A DNA stretch of 64,000 nucleotides from NCBI RefSeq assembly GCF_902459465.1, contig NC_047078.1, positions 4,984,333 through 5,048,332 on the forward strand, read 5' to 3'. Both the position numbers and the translations under genes were made by a program. This document shows, in pieces, positions 54,179 through 64,000 of this stretch. This stretch comes from Asterias rubens. Taxonomy: Eukaryota > Echinodermata > Asteroidea > Forcipulatida > Asteriidae. The notes beneath the pieces are model-generated. The model was not told where the DNA came from and made no database searches. It worked only from the letters and a program-made list of their open reading frames with translations. Positions within the stretch are counted from its first letter, which is position 1. Each line of letters opens with the position of its first letter.

Positions 54179-54568
54179 ATTAGAAACAATGGACACTATT
54201 GGTAATTGTCAAAAACTAGCCTTCACAGTTGGTGTATCTCATCATATGCATAAAATAGCAAACCTGTGAAAGTTTGAGCTCAATCGGTCGTCGAAGTTGT
54301 GAGAGATAAAAATGAAGAAAAAAAACCTTGTCCACACGAAATTATGTGCTTTCAGATGCTTGATTTTGAGACCTCAAATTAATTCTATCTGAGATCTCGA
54401 ATTCAAATTCGATGAAAATTACTTCTTTCTCGAAAACTACATTACTTCAGAGCAAGACGTTTTTCACAATGTTTTATACTATCAACCTCTCCCCATTACT
54501 CGTTACCAAGTGAGGTTTTATGCTGATAACTATTTTGAGTAATTACCAATAGTGTCCACTGCATTTAA
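54179..54568 (-). mobile_element. Family A TTAA MITE downstream of K2P copy 2
   Basis: Left end CATTAGAAACAATGGACACTA (decayed TTAA); right end AGTGTCCACTGCAT-TTAA. Confidence 0.85.
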
Positions 54569-54626
54569 GTACCCTGTCTGGTAGATACGTGCGCTATATT
54601 AAAAGACTTCGATATTATTATTAAAA

Positions 54627-57580
54627 CTATTCGATGTCCTCTTCAATATTCTGACTGATGCTATTCTTTCCAATCCCACGTTTCATCAGACGAAGTCGAG
54701 TACTGCTAATGGCCCTCTTCATATTTTTCTTCTGAGAGCGCCAGACACCGACGCAAACAATGGAAATAATCGCCATACCAAGGAACATGTAGAGCATGAG
54801 ACCAAGCCTGTACGCCCATTCATTGAAGACGGTATGATACATAAACGGAAGAGCAGCGTGCGAAGGAGCAACATCACCGAACCCCAAGGTGCTGAGTGAA
54901 ACCACGTTGAAATATTGCGCCGTCATGAAAGACCAGTTCTCCGTTTGCATGAAAATGGCTGCGGGGATAACAATGAGGATGGCCCACATGGTGGTAATAA
55001 TTGCTGCTGTACCGAAGAAACTTCGCCGTCGCTTCGATTTGATACACGCAACACCTTTTTTGAAAAGATTGGAACATTTCAACCAGAAGACGTGGAATGT
55101 GTCGCCGATAACAGAGAGCATGTATCCCTGCAGAATGATTCCAATGATGGCATAAAATATGCAAAACATTTGGCCTGCCTTTGTCTTCGGGGTGATCCAT
55201 CCGAATCCTAAAAGAACAAAATATTAAAAACAAAGTATTCACTTCAGTTATGCATAAAGTGTATAAGCTGGGCCCAATTTCATAGAGCTGATATGTACAC
55301 AAAATTGCTTAGCATGAAATTTCTTCCTTGATAAAATCAGGATTAGCAACCAAATTTCTGTTAGTTGCATATTGCTTGTTACTGGCATTCGGCTGATGTT
55401 TGCTTATCCTTAAAATCAGGTGGAAATTTGGTTGGTAATCCTGTTTTTATCAAGGAAGAAATTTCCCGCTTAGCATTTTGTTTGTGCTTAGCAGCTCTTT
55501 GAAATTGGGCCCAGGTCTGCACTGGTTTCTTATAATTGTATAATGGTAGTTGTATTGCTATATTATTGTTGTGGTCATGAAATTAAGGATGTTTAGAAGG
55601 CCAACAAAGGCAATAAAACTTTGAAGTCTGGGGAAAGTTGTGGGCGAGTGTGCCTGTAACGAACCATGAGAAAAACCTCTTTCGTAATGTGTGCTGTGTT
55701 CTTTGACGAGCAGTAACTACACGGGAATAAACATTTATTATGTTCAAAGACTTAAGCATCCTGACCTTCCAAGATAGGGTTCGAACAGTCCCCTAGAAAT
55801 AGTATTTTGATACCTGGACTTAATATTTCGTCCCCTCGAAATTGTATTTCTTTACCACGAGATAAATTTGTTCGTCTCCGTAATAATCGACTTTTATATA
55901 GCGCTTTATACGGCCCGACAAAGAGCTTCTGCCATTGTTACCCCTGGTCACAGGGTCATATTCATTCCCTTAAAGGGAAGGTACACGGTTGATAATTACT
56001 CGAAACAAATATCAACTTAAAAACTGACTTGGTAACGAGCATTTGAGAGTTGTTGATAGTGTAAAACATTGTGAGAAACGACTCCCTCTGAAGTAACGTA
56101 GTTTTGGAGAAAGAGGTAATTTCTCACTAAAATAATACTAGCTAGAAGTCTTTTATTCCAAGAAAACACACAAATTCGTCCAACAAGGGTGTTTTTTTTT
56201 CTTTCATCATTTTCTCGCAACTCCGATGACCAATTGAGCCACAATTTTCACAGGCTTGTTATTTTTTGCTTATGATGAGATACACCAAGTGAGAACACTG
56301 GTCTTTGACAATAATGAGCAATCGTGTACAGTGCCGTTAAACCATCTCAGCCGACTGGGGGTATACAGCCTGTGCTGTGCGCGTTCCATCTCTGCCCTCA
56401 CAGGTACTTGTGGTTAAAGTCATTGGACACTTTCGGTAAACAGTATTGTCCAAAGGCCCACACTTCGTGTATCACAACTTATATGTAAAATAACAAACCT
56501 TGTGAAAATTTATGCTCAATCGGTTATCGGAGTCGGATGAAAATAATGGGAGAACCCACCTTTGTTTCCGCACGTTTCGCCGTGTCATGACATGTGTTTA
56601 CTATAATCTGTAATTCTCGTTGTCGAGAATTGATAATTGTTTTAATGTTTTCTCAAAAAGTAAAGCATTTCATGGAATAATATTTCAAGAGAAGTCTTTA
56701 CGAGTTGGTCTTTTTAAAGCATTTGAAACCGTTTGTTATGAAACACATTATGGTTAGGAAAGATATTTTAAAAGTAGAATATAATAATCCACACAAGTAT
56801 CACTCGAAATTGCATGGTTTTCCTTATACGTCGCGAACTAACACGGTCGGCCATTTATGGGAGTAAAAATGTTGACTCCCATAAATGGCCGACCGGGTTT
56901 CTTCGCGACGTATAAGGAAAACCGTGCAATTTCGAGTGATACTTGTGTGGATTATTATATTCTACTTTTAAATTATCTATCTAAAACCATTTGCAATAAT
57001 GAACGGTTTCAAACACTTTTCAAAGACCAACTCGACCGATCCAAGGCAACGTGTTCCTTTAAGTGTCTCGCTCAAGGACACAGCTGTCACGACCGGGATT
57101 CGAACCCATATCCCGATGACCTTAACGACCAGAACTTGAGTCCGATGCTATAATCCGCTCGGCCACAAAACTCCCATGAGTTAGAGACAAAAAGTGAAAC
57201 AACATTTTTGTATTTACCTTTTTACTGGAAAATACTTGAAAGAAATTCAACTCACCCATTGTGGTGACTATTGTGAAACAAAGCACAACAGCGTTTTGCA
57301 AGGACCAAACCTCCTTCGCGACACCCGCAGGGCTACCGTACACAATAGATGACACTCTGTCTGTCGTGGCAGTTTCTATTTCTTGAATCAGTTGCCTGGT
57401 CGCGTCAATATTTAAGCCACACTCGCTGTTGTTCGCTAAAAAGTTCTGGACAAAGTCAATAAATTGTACTTGTGCCTCCCGTGACTGTTCTTCTTCCAAG
57501 TGTATGAATAAAACCCCGCCAAGAACAATGTACAAGCAAAGGGTAACAGTTAAAATGGATATCTTCTTCCAGGCCTTCAT
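54627..57580 (-). CDS. Two-pore-domain (K2P) potassium channel, copy 2
   Basis: Two exons on the minus strand: 57580-57256 and 55207-54627 (TAG), 301 aa. It is a tandem paralogue of the copy 1 channel, with the same exon structure and the same phase 1 intron in the pore 1 filter (TTM/GFG). The start MKAWKKISILTVTLCLYIVL aligns with copy 1. Pore 2 reads STLGFGD instead of TTIGFGD. TM2 (FCIFYAIIGIILQGYMLSVI), TM3 (ILIVIPAAIF) and TM4 are intact. The cytosolic tails are nearly identical (WRSQKKNMKRAISSTR, MKRGIGKN), but copy 2 ends a few residues later with EEDIE. The first cap helix is the most diverged part. The 2.05-kb intron is filled by a SINE containing nested TTAA elements and by a family F element. 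A 36-bp minisatellite sits directly in front of the ATG. Confidence 0.92.
55269..55513. mobile_element. Family F foldback element, K2P copy 2 intron
   Basis: GGGCCCAATTTCATAGAGCT ... AGCTCTTTGAAATTGGGCCC with inner AGGATTAGCAACCAAATTTC / AAATTTGGTTGGTAATCCTG. The best-preserved F copy here. Confidence 0.85.
55970..56340 (+). mobile_element. Family C MITE inserted in the SINE
   Basis: TTAA on both sides; ends AGGGAAGGTACACGGTTG and CGTGTACAGTGCCG. The flanks rejoin as TTCC-TTAA-ACCATCTC, which is what the SINE at 24325 has. Confidence 0.9.
56414..57062. mobile_element. Chimeric element: family B left end fused to family D right end
   Basis: 56414-56698 is family B from its TTAA end (AGTCATTGGACACTTTCGG) to AAGAGAAGTCTTT. 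From about 56699 the sequence is family D (ACGAGTTGGTCTTT ... CCAAGGCAACGTGTTCCT-TTAA). The whole is flanked by TTAA, and the SINE flanks rejoin as GTGG-TTAA-GTGTCTC, matching the copy at 11430. Confidence 0.85.
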
Positions 57581-57591
57581 GTTGAGAAAAA

Positions 57592-57775
57592 AAGCAATTT
57601 CTGAGGAGATCTAAATCCAGATTTGAAAAGCAATTTCTGAGGAGATCTAAATCCAGATTTGAAAAACAATATCTGAGGAGATCTAAATCCAGATTTGAAA
57701 AGCAATATCTGAGGAGATCTAAATCCAGATTTGAAAAGCAATATCTGAGGAGATCTAAATCCAGATTTGAAAAGC
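57592..57775. repeat. 36-bp minisatellite, five copies, at the K2P copy 2 start
   Basis: Five units of CAATATCTGAGGAGATCTAA followed by ATCCAGATTTGAAAAG, with only a few substitutions. The array ends about 12 bp from the ATG at 57580 and so would lie in the 5' UTR or promoter. A single related word (CCAGATTTGAAG) lies ahead of the copy 1 ATG at 51650. Confidence 0.9.
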
Positions 57776-57939
57776 AAAACCAATGCTTTAATAAGTCTTG
57801 TTTTGCAGAACACTTCACGTAAGAAAACAAATGACGGGGACTCCATACAGGGAAGTAAAAAATTAAGAACTGGATATACGGGCAGGCCACCTTGAAGGCG
57901 TCCTGACAACAGGTGGACACCTTGTATGACAGCATGGAC

Positions 57940-58110
57940 CCCAAGAAAAACCGACGAGGCGAAGAGGCAGCAGACCAATACGGCGTTGGATGGACGACAT
58001 CAGAGAATGTGGACACGTTGTATTAAAGGCTGCGACAGGCAGAAGAAAGATCAAGGTGGAATGGTGTTGACGAGGCCTTCCTCTTGATTGACATAGGCTG
58101 GCTAGATGTA
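57940..58110 (+). mobile_element. LINE reverse transcriptase C-terminal fragment
   Basis: RPIRRWMDDIRECGH is read from 57972, then after a frame shift RLRQAEERSRWNGVDEAFLL. Both match the tail of RTE/CR1-like LINE ORFs (R-W-x-D-D-I; RxxWxxxVxEA). Confidence 0.75.
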
Positions 58111-58296
58111 CTGCACGACACTTGGGCCTACTGTTTGACAAACACTATAATATTATGTACAAAGAAAACAAATACAGTTGCTTTTTGTACCAGTAGATTT
58201 TACATAATTATCATTGTACCGTTACTTTATTCAAATGACCCCCACCTGGATAAACGGTTTTGTTGTGTCTCCAGGGTTCCTGTTTGCGGTTAACCG

Positions 58297-58552
58297 GGGC
58301 CAAATTTCATGACTCTGCTTACCGTAAGCACATAATCGGCGCTTACGGAAGCAGGGAATTCTGTGCTTACGGCGAGCGTATTTCATGGTTTAGCGGCGAA
58401 TTTTGGCTTCTGCGCGTGTGTACTCCACGTTACTAGATATTCTATGATTACAAGGCTAGCACAGAAGCTCGGCGCTTGCACGTAAGCGGGGTAATCGTGA
58501 TCGTAAGCTAGGAATTCGGCGGTAAGCAGAGCCATAAAATTGGGCCCAGTTG
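58297..58552. mobile_element. Family F-like foldback element
   Basis: GGCCAAATTTCATGACTCTG ... CAGAGCCATAAAATTGGGCC, with inner TACCGTAAGCAC / GTAAGCAGAG motifs. Confidence 0.75.
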
Positions 58553-58865
58553 TGCAACACATGTGAAAGAACCCAGTGCTTTCCTTTCTTGTATACCTTA
58601 TTGAGACCAAGGACAAAACAAAAAAGGGAAAATAAAAGGACTCCATGGGGAAATTCTAAAGACCTGGGTGCTTCACATGGAATTTTGTGTACAAAGCTTA
58701 TGGGAAGATCTACAGTACAAGGGACGATGGAAAGAACAAAAGATGTCTCCACAGGGTTGCACAAGAAGGGAATGTGTGTCCTTATCGAAAAGAGAAGGGA
58801 TTCGCCCCGGTGTTCCTGGCTGTGGCTGCTGTATGCGCCGTAGCACCTTGTAAACCTTAATAATG

Positions 58866-58948
58866 TTGTGTGCCCTGCCCGGGATTTGAATCGAGGACCT
58901 CCGGCTCTTAAGACAAACGTTCTACCACTGGACCAACTCGATCAGTTG
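58866..58948 (-). repeat. tRNA-like sequence
   Basis: The complement has GAGTTGGTCCAGTGGTAGAA (A box), TTAAGAGCCGG and CGATTCAAATCCCGGGCAGG (B box). Related to the units of the array that starts at 59983. SINE body words (TTCGCCCCGGTGTTCCTGG) precede it. Confidence 0.6.
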
Positions 58949-58949
58949 A

Positions 58950-59290
58950 ACAATCCTACTGATAAAATTTTCTGTCGCCCATCAATTTTTGTAAATCTAA
59001 GTGTTACGAAGTCGAAAATCCAACAACTTCACAGAAATTAAAGGGAACAACGCACTTGAATTAATGTGAATGGGAGTCAAGGTTTGGAACAACAAAATAT
59101 AACATACTCAGCGCTTCAAAATAAATGAGCATAACTGAGAAGTGGAATTACTTACACACAATAAAAAAAATTTGTAAAATGAAAATAAATGAACACAATG
59201 AAGAGAAATTAAATACAATTAAAATAGGGGGTGGTGGTAACGGAACGCGTGAAATAGGGGAGTAGTTACCTCCGTTGAAACTCTCAGTTG
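58950..59290. other. Intergenic, nothing recognised
   Basis: AT-rich; no exon or repeat homology seen. Confidence 0.4.
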
Positions 59291-59370
59291 GGGTTTGAAG
59301 TCTCGTTACTGCCATGGCCCGGTCGTGGACGGATCCGCGAGGTGTTCTACTGGGTTGTCACTCGTCGGTG

Positions 59371-59760
59371 TACCGGCAAGGACTCGGAACGGTCAGCAGG
59401 AGATGTTAGAAGTCACCGGGCTACGGCCTCACTGCTGCTAGCCCGGTCGTCGACGCTCAAACACCTGCAAGGACCTAGTCTTGGTTCAAGACTCTCCTGG
59501 ATTTGTCACAAGAGGGCGCGCTATCACCCCAACGCGCTATCAACCACGAACCGCTATCACCCGAGAACCGCTCTCGGGTGATAGCGGTTCGTGGTTGATA
59601 GCGCGTTGGGGTGATAGCGCGCCCTCTTGTGACAAATCCAGGAGAGTCTTGAACCAAGACTAGCAAGGACCCAGCACAGTCAGCCAGATGTTAGAAGTCA
59701 TCGGGGCCACGCCTCATGGCTGCTATCCCGGCAGTTGGAGTTCTCATCCGTACGTCTCTG
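59371..59760. repeat. Local duplication around the hairpin
   Basis: GGTCAGCAGGAGATGTTAGAAGTC near 59390 and CAGTCAGCCAGATGTTAGAAGTC near 59678 are diverged copies of a unit of about 100 bp. The hairpin sits between the copies. Confidence 0.65.
59476..59662. mobile_element. Near-perfect 187-bp hairpin element with 9-bp target duplication
   Basis: About 91-bp arms (TAGTCTTGGTTCAAGACTCT ... TATCACCCGAGA) that appear exactly complementary around the loop ACCGC at 59567-59571. The direct repeat GCAAGGACC lies on both sides (59467-59475, 59663-59671). Both strands encode nearly the same 60-codon peptide, as expected of a palindrome. Confidence 0.9.
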
Positions 59761-59982
59761 GAAACCAAAACTTAGAATCTGCCAAGTCGCGAGTAGGCTA
59801 TTGTCCGTCATTTTAAACACCGATTTCGTGTTGAATTCCAATGTTCTGCGGTTGGGTACAATGGGTCATCAAGACGAGAATCGTGACCACCGATTAACAT
59901 GATGTGACTTACGTAAGGTTGCATAAACAACTATAAATCCAAATTCTTAACACTCAGTTGTAACAAAAACTTTAAAGGCCCC

Positions 59983-62062
59983 GCCACGGATTTGAACCAG
60001 GGACATCCGACTCCGGAGGCAAACGGTTCTACCACTAGACCAACTCGACTAGTTGAAACGTCATGAAAAAACCTACTGATAAATTTCCGTCACCCATCGA
60101 TTTTTGTAAATCCAAGTCGAAACAAAAACTTTATAGACCCCTCCCGGAATTTGAACCAGGGACATCCGACTCCGGAGACAAATGATTCTTAAATCATGAT
60201 TCTTAAATGATTCTTAAAAAATACTACTGATATATTCCCGTCGCCCATCATTTTTTTTCAAATTTAAGTCGTAACAAAAACTGTGCTTGCCCTGGCCAGG
60301 ATTTGAACCAGTAACCTCCGACTCCGGAGGCGAAACAGTTGAAAAAATCCTGGTGATAAATGACCGTCACCCATAAATTTTTGTGAATCTAAGTCGTAAC
60401 AATAAAGTTGACACCCCGGCAAGTTTTTGAACCAAGGACATCCGACTCCGGAGGCAAACGATTCTACCACTAGACCAATTCGATCAAGTGAAAAATCCTG
60501 GAAAAATCCAACTGATAATTTTACGTCGCCCATAGTTTTTTTTTGTTACGTCGTAACAAAAACTTTGTAGACCCCTCCCGGAAATTGAACAAGGGACATC
60601 CGACTCCGGAGGCAAACGGTTCTACCGCTAAACCAACTCGATCAGTTGAAAAATCATGAACAAAAATTCTGATGAATTTCCGTCACCCATCGTTTTTTTT
60701 TTAAAACTAAGTCTTAATATAAACTTTTTAGACCCCTCCCGGAATTTGCACCAGGGACCCGACTCCGGAGGCAAACGGTTCTACCACTAGAGCAACTCGA
60801 TCAGTTGAAAAATCATGAAAAAAACCTACTGGTAAATTTCCGTCACCCTTCGATTTTAATTTAATCTAAGTCGTAACAAAGACTGTTCAGACACCTCCGG
60901 AGTTTGAACAACAGACATCCGACTCCGGAGGCAAACGGTTCTACCACTAGACCAACTCGATCAGTTGAAAAATCATGAAAACAACCTATTGATAAATTTC
61001 CGTCACCCACCGATTTTTTTTTTAACTCTAACTTGTAACAGAAAACTTTGTAGACCCCTCCCGGAAATTGAACCAGGGACAAACGGTTCTACCACTAGAT
61101 CAACTCGATCAGTTGAAAAATCAAGTAAAAAAACTACTAATAAACTTCTGTCCCCCAACAATTTTTTTAAATTTAAGTCGAAACAAAAAACTTTGTAGAC
61201 CCCTCCCGGAATTTGAACCAGAGACATCCGACTCGGGAGGCAAACGGTTCTACCACTAGACCAACTCGATCAGTTGAAAAATCATGACAAAAACCTACTG
61301 ATAAATTTCCGTCCCCCAACGATTTTTTTTAAATATAAGTCGAAACAAAAAACTTTGTAGACCCCTGTCGGAATTTGAACCAGGGACATCCGACTCGGGA
61401 GGCAAACGGTTCTACCACTAGACCAACTCGATCAGTTGAAAAATCATGACAAAAACCTACTGGTAAATTTCCGTCACCCATCGCTTTTTTTTAAATCGAA
61501 GTTTTAACAAAAACTTTGTACACCCCTCCCGGAATTTGAACCAGGGACATCCGACTCCGGAGGCAAACGATTCTACCACTAGACGAACTCGATCAGTTAA
61601 AAAATAATGAAAAAAACTACGGATAAATTTTCGTCACCCATCAATATTTTTAAATCTAAGTTGTAGACCCCTCCCGGAATTTGAACCAGGGACATCCGAC
61701 TCCGGAGGCAAACGGTTCTACCACTAGACAAACTTGATCAGTTTGAAAATCATGAAAAAAAAAACTACTGATAAATTTCCGTCACTCATCGATGTTGTTT
61801 AAATCTAAGTCGTAACAGAAAACTTTGTAGACCCCTCCCGGAATTTGTACCAGGGACATCCGACTCGGGAGGCAAACGGTTCTACCACTAGACCAACTTG
61901 ATCAGTTTGAAAATCATGAAAAAAAAACTACTGATACATTTCCGTCACCCATCGATGTTGTTTAAATCTAAGTCGTAACAGAAAACTTTGTACACCCCTC
62001 CCGGAATTTGAACCAGGGACATCCGACTTCGGAGGCAAATGGTTCTACCACTAGACCAACCC
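59983..62062 (-). repeat. Tandem array of about 14 tRNA-like units
   Basis: Units of about 150-160 bp. In the complement each has GAGTTGGTCTAGTGGTAGAA (A box), TGCCTCCGGAGTCGGATGTC, TGGTTCAAATTCCGGGAGGG (B box), then a spacer with TACAAAGTTTTTGTTACGAC, AATCGATGGGTGACGG and TTCAACTGATC. CCGACTCCGGAGGC recurs near 60012, 60171, 60318, 60445, 60600, 60760, 60918, 61550, 61698 and 62024, with CTCGGGAGG variants near 61230, 61394 and 61862. The T stem has mismatches and the acceptor does not close, so working tRNAs are doubtful. Confidence 0.85.
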
Positions 62063-62089
62063 CACACAGCATACCGCCGTCGGGCTGAC

Positions 62090-63960
62090 ATTAAAAAGGG
62101 TCAATTTAGGTCGCCGTCGGTGCCTGGCGTTTGTGTGACGTCATATTTTGGTCAACCTATGACGTTCAGGTTGGTGTTTAAGTTTTGACGTCAGAAAGAC
62201 GTCAAACTGTTGTCAAATTGAGACGTCAGTGAGGTGTGAAACTATTGACGTCATTTAGACGTCGTTATTTGGTCATGTTTAGATGTTATTTTGGAGTCAA
62301 TCGCGGACGTTTAAATAACGTCATATTAAGGTCAACCTGCGATGTCATTTTGGAGTCAAATTATTGACATCAGTAAGACGTCATTTAGTGGTAAATTTTT
62401 GACATCAGTTTAGCGTCGAAATATTGTAGTTAGTTAGACGTCACATTTTGGTCATGTTTAGATGTTATTTTGGAGTCAAACGCGGACATTAAAATAACGT
62501 CATATTAAGGTCAACTGCGATGTAATTTTGGCGTCAAATGATTGACATCAGTAAAACGTCATTAAATGGTCAACTTTTGACATCAATTTGGCGTCGGAAT
62601 TAAATAGTTCGTTAGACTTAATATTTTGGTCACGTTGAGATGTAATGTTTGAGTCATTATGCTGACATTAATACAACATCATTTTTGGTCAAGCTGTGAT
62701 GTCAATTTGGCGTCTAATTATTGATATCAGTTAAATATCATTTAATGGTCAACTTTTGACATCAATTAGCGTCGGAATTACGTAAATAGTTATACGTCAT
62801 ATTTTGGTCATGTTAAGATATAGTAAAATGCTGGTACGTCGTTAATACAACGTCCATTTTATAAGGTCATCCCGTGATGTAAATTTGGCGTCAATTTACT
62901 GACATCAGTAAAATGTCATTTGAAGGTCAACTTTTGACATCAATTTGGCGCTGATATATTGTAGTTAGTTTCGACCAAAGTATGACGTCTAATAGACGTC
63001 ATATTTTGGTCAGGTGTCAACGTTGCCTTAGGTTGACCTCGATATGCACATTTATAGCCGGATACAAATAGCAGTCCAAACTCGAAGTTAATATGCAACA
63101 ATTTTGGTGTAATTGGGAAATTAAATAATTTATTGTTCAGTTTCTTTTCTAAATTCTTTTAGAAAAAAAATGTTTTGGGCCTCAACACTTCTTTCAATAC
63201 TTTCATTTGCTAATTATTAATTAAAAATGTAACCAATTAAATGAAATAAAACCATGACTGCAGATTCTATGTATCCTAGACTATTTATATATGAAACGTG
63301 TTGTATGCTATAGGTATGAGGGATAGCATGTAGTAGTGTAGTATCAACATTAGTAGTGTATTAGTAGTGTAGTATTAATATTTATATAAAGACAAATGCA
63401 TAAATTACACTAATAACTCAGGTAAAAGTTAATGAGACATCCCAAGTAACGTTGTTTCAACGTTAATTGGCTGACGTAATTTGACATTTTTTATTAATGA
63501 GCAAATTAACGTTGAGACAACGTCCGTATGCTTTCTGGGTAACGTCTAGCCGACGTTGAACCAATGTTACATCAATGCTGGAATGACGTCCAGCCATGTC
63601 ATTATTGCATTGTTAGACGTTGCTGGTGACGTCGATTGGACGTGTCTATTTGGGTGTGGAATGCCATCAATGTTTGACTTTAAAGTGACGTAATTTTTGC
63701 ACCAAAGCGCGACGTCAAGTTGACATAGATTTTTGGTCAAGACCAACGTCTAACTGACGTTGAATTAACATTACATCAGTGTAGGAATGACGTCAAACAA
63801 AGTCATGCAACGTCAGTTAGACGTTGGGTTTGACCAAAAACCTATGTCAATTTGACGTCGCGCGTGGGTGTAAAAATTACGTCACTTTAACGTCAAACAT
63901 TGACGTCCATCCAACGTTTGGTCTGACCTGAAAATGACGACCTATGATGGTACGAGAAAA
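62090..63960. repeat. GACGTC-dense repeat region with a large inverted repeat
   Basis: 62150-63010 holds degenerate units of about 170-180 bp with TAGACGTCATATTTTGGTCA, GGTCAACTTTTGACATCAAT and TTTGGCGTCGGAATTA. 63420-63950 is an inverted repeat around 63790: TTGCACCAAAGCGCGACGTC ... GACGTTG and CAACGTCAGTTAGACGTTG ... GACGTCGCGCGTGGGTG. Many copies are the palindrome TGACGTCA or GACGTC. No open frame of note. Confidence 0.75.
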
Positions 63961-64000
63961 AAACTACATAAACCATCCGCACCTATGAGTACTAAAGAAT

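Larger units (their letters stand above)
55893..57176 (-). mobile_element. SINE interrupted by two TTAA elements
   Basis: SINE pieces lie at 55893-55970 (TTTTATATAGCGCTTTATAC), 56341-56413 (ACCATCTCAGCC ... ATCTCTGCCCTCACAGG) and 57063-57176 (GTGTCTCGCTCAAGGACACA, GGGATTCGAACCC, CGCTCGGCCAC). Compared with the SINE at 24325, the two gaps fall exactly at TTAA sites. Confidence 0.85.

Noticed and set aside
57456-58016. 186-codon minus-strand frame with repeated SNLDLDLLR peptide
   Set aside because: It is the translation of the 36-bp minisatellite plus a frame overlapping K2P exon 1; the real frame there encodes the channel.
59983-62062. CRISPR-like array
   Set aside because: Regular spacing suggested it, but both repeat and spacer parts are conserved between units and the genome is eukaryotic; tRNA-like tandem repeats explain it.

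Overview
This is a gene-sparse, repeat-rich stretch of a metazoan nuclear genome. Its genes have spliceosomal introns with GT/AG junctions, and its intergenic DNA is crowded with short inverted-repeat transposons and tRNA-derived SINEs. Gene content (XRCC1, a fibrinogen-domain lectin, an M12B-type metalloprotease, two-pore K+ channels) and the repeat style point to a marine invertebrate deuterostome. An echinoderm, possibly a sea star, is my best guess; this is inference from gene families and recalled repeat character, not a species identification.

Layout: 1-2170 is satellite DNA (a 248-bp higher-order repeat, then a second array of about 60-bp units). 3500-8418 (minus) is a six-exon gene for a 170-residue protein I do not recognise. 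12047-26369 (minus) is a complete 15-exon XRCC1 gene (695 aa), the DNA single-strand-break repair scaffold. 31997-35515 (plus) is an uninterrupted 1172-aa reading frame for a secreted lectin-like protein with four nearly identical fibrinogen C-terminal domains; a fifth, broken domain lies just after its stop. 39795-47597 (plus) is a ten-exon secreted M12B (reprolysin-like) zinc metalloprotease (422 aa). 50022-51627 and 54627-57580 (both minus) are tandem paralogous two-pore-domain potassium channels. 57.8-64 kb holds LINE and SINE debris, a near-perfect hairpin element, a tandem array of about 14 tRNA-like units and a region dense in GACGTC motifs.

Much of the non-coding DNA consists of at least four families of short elements (called A, B, C and D here) that start and end at TTAA. 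Several are joined end to end, sharing one TTAA. Two insertions into a SINE can be compared with unfilled SINE copies in this same window, and both fit TTAA target duplication. Element ends lie within a few bases of splice sites in XRCC1 and the metalloprotease; one forms the polypyrimidine region of an exon acceptor.

The genes do not form an operon or obvious pathway. XRCC1 acts in the nucleus; the fibrinogen-domain protein and metalloprotease are secreted; the K2P proteins are membrane channels. All exon models were built by eye from reading-frame continuity and splice consensus and have no transcript support. Coordinates of diverged repeats are approximate to a few bases.
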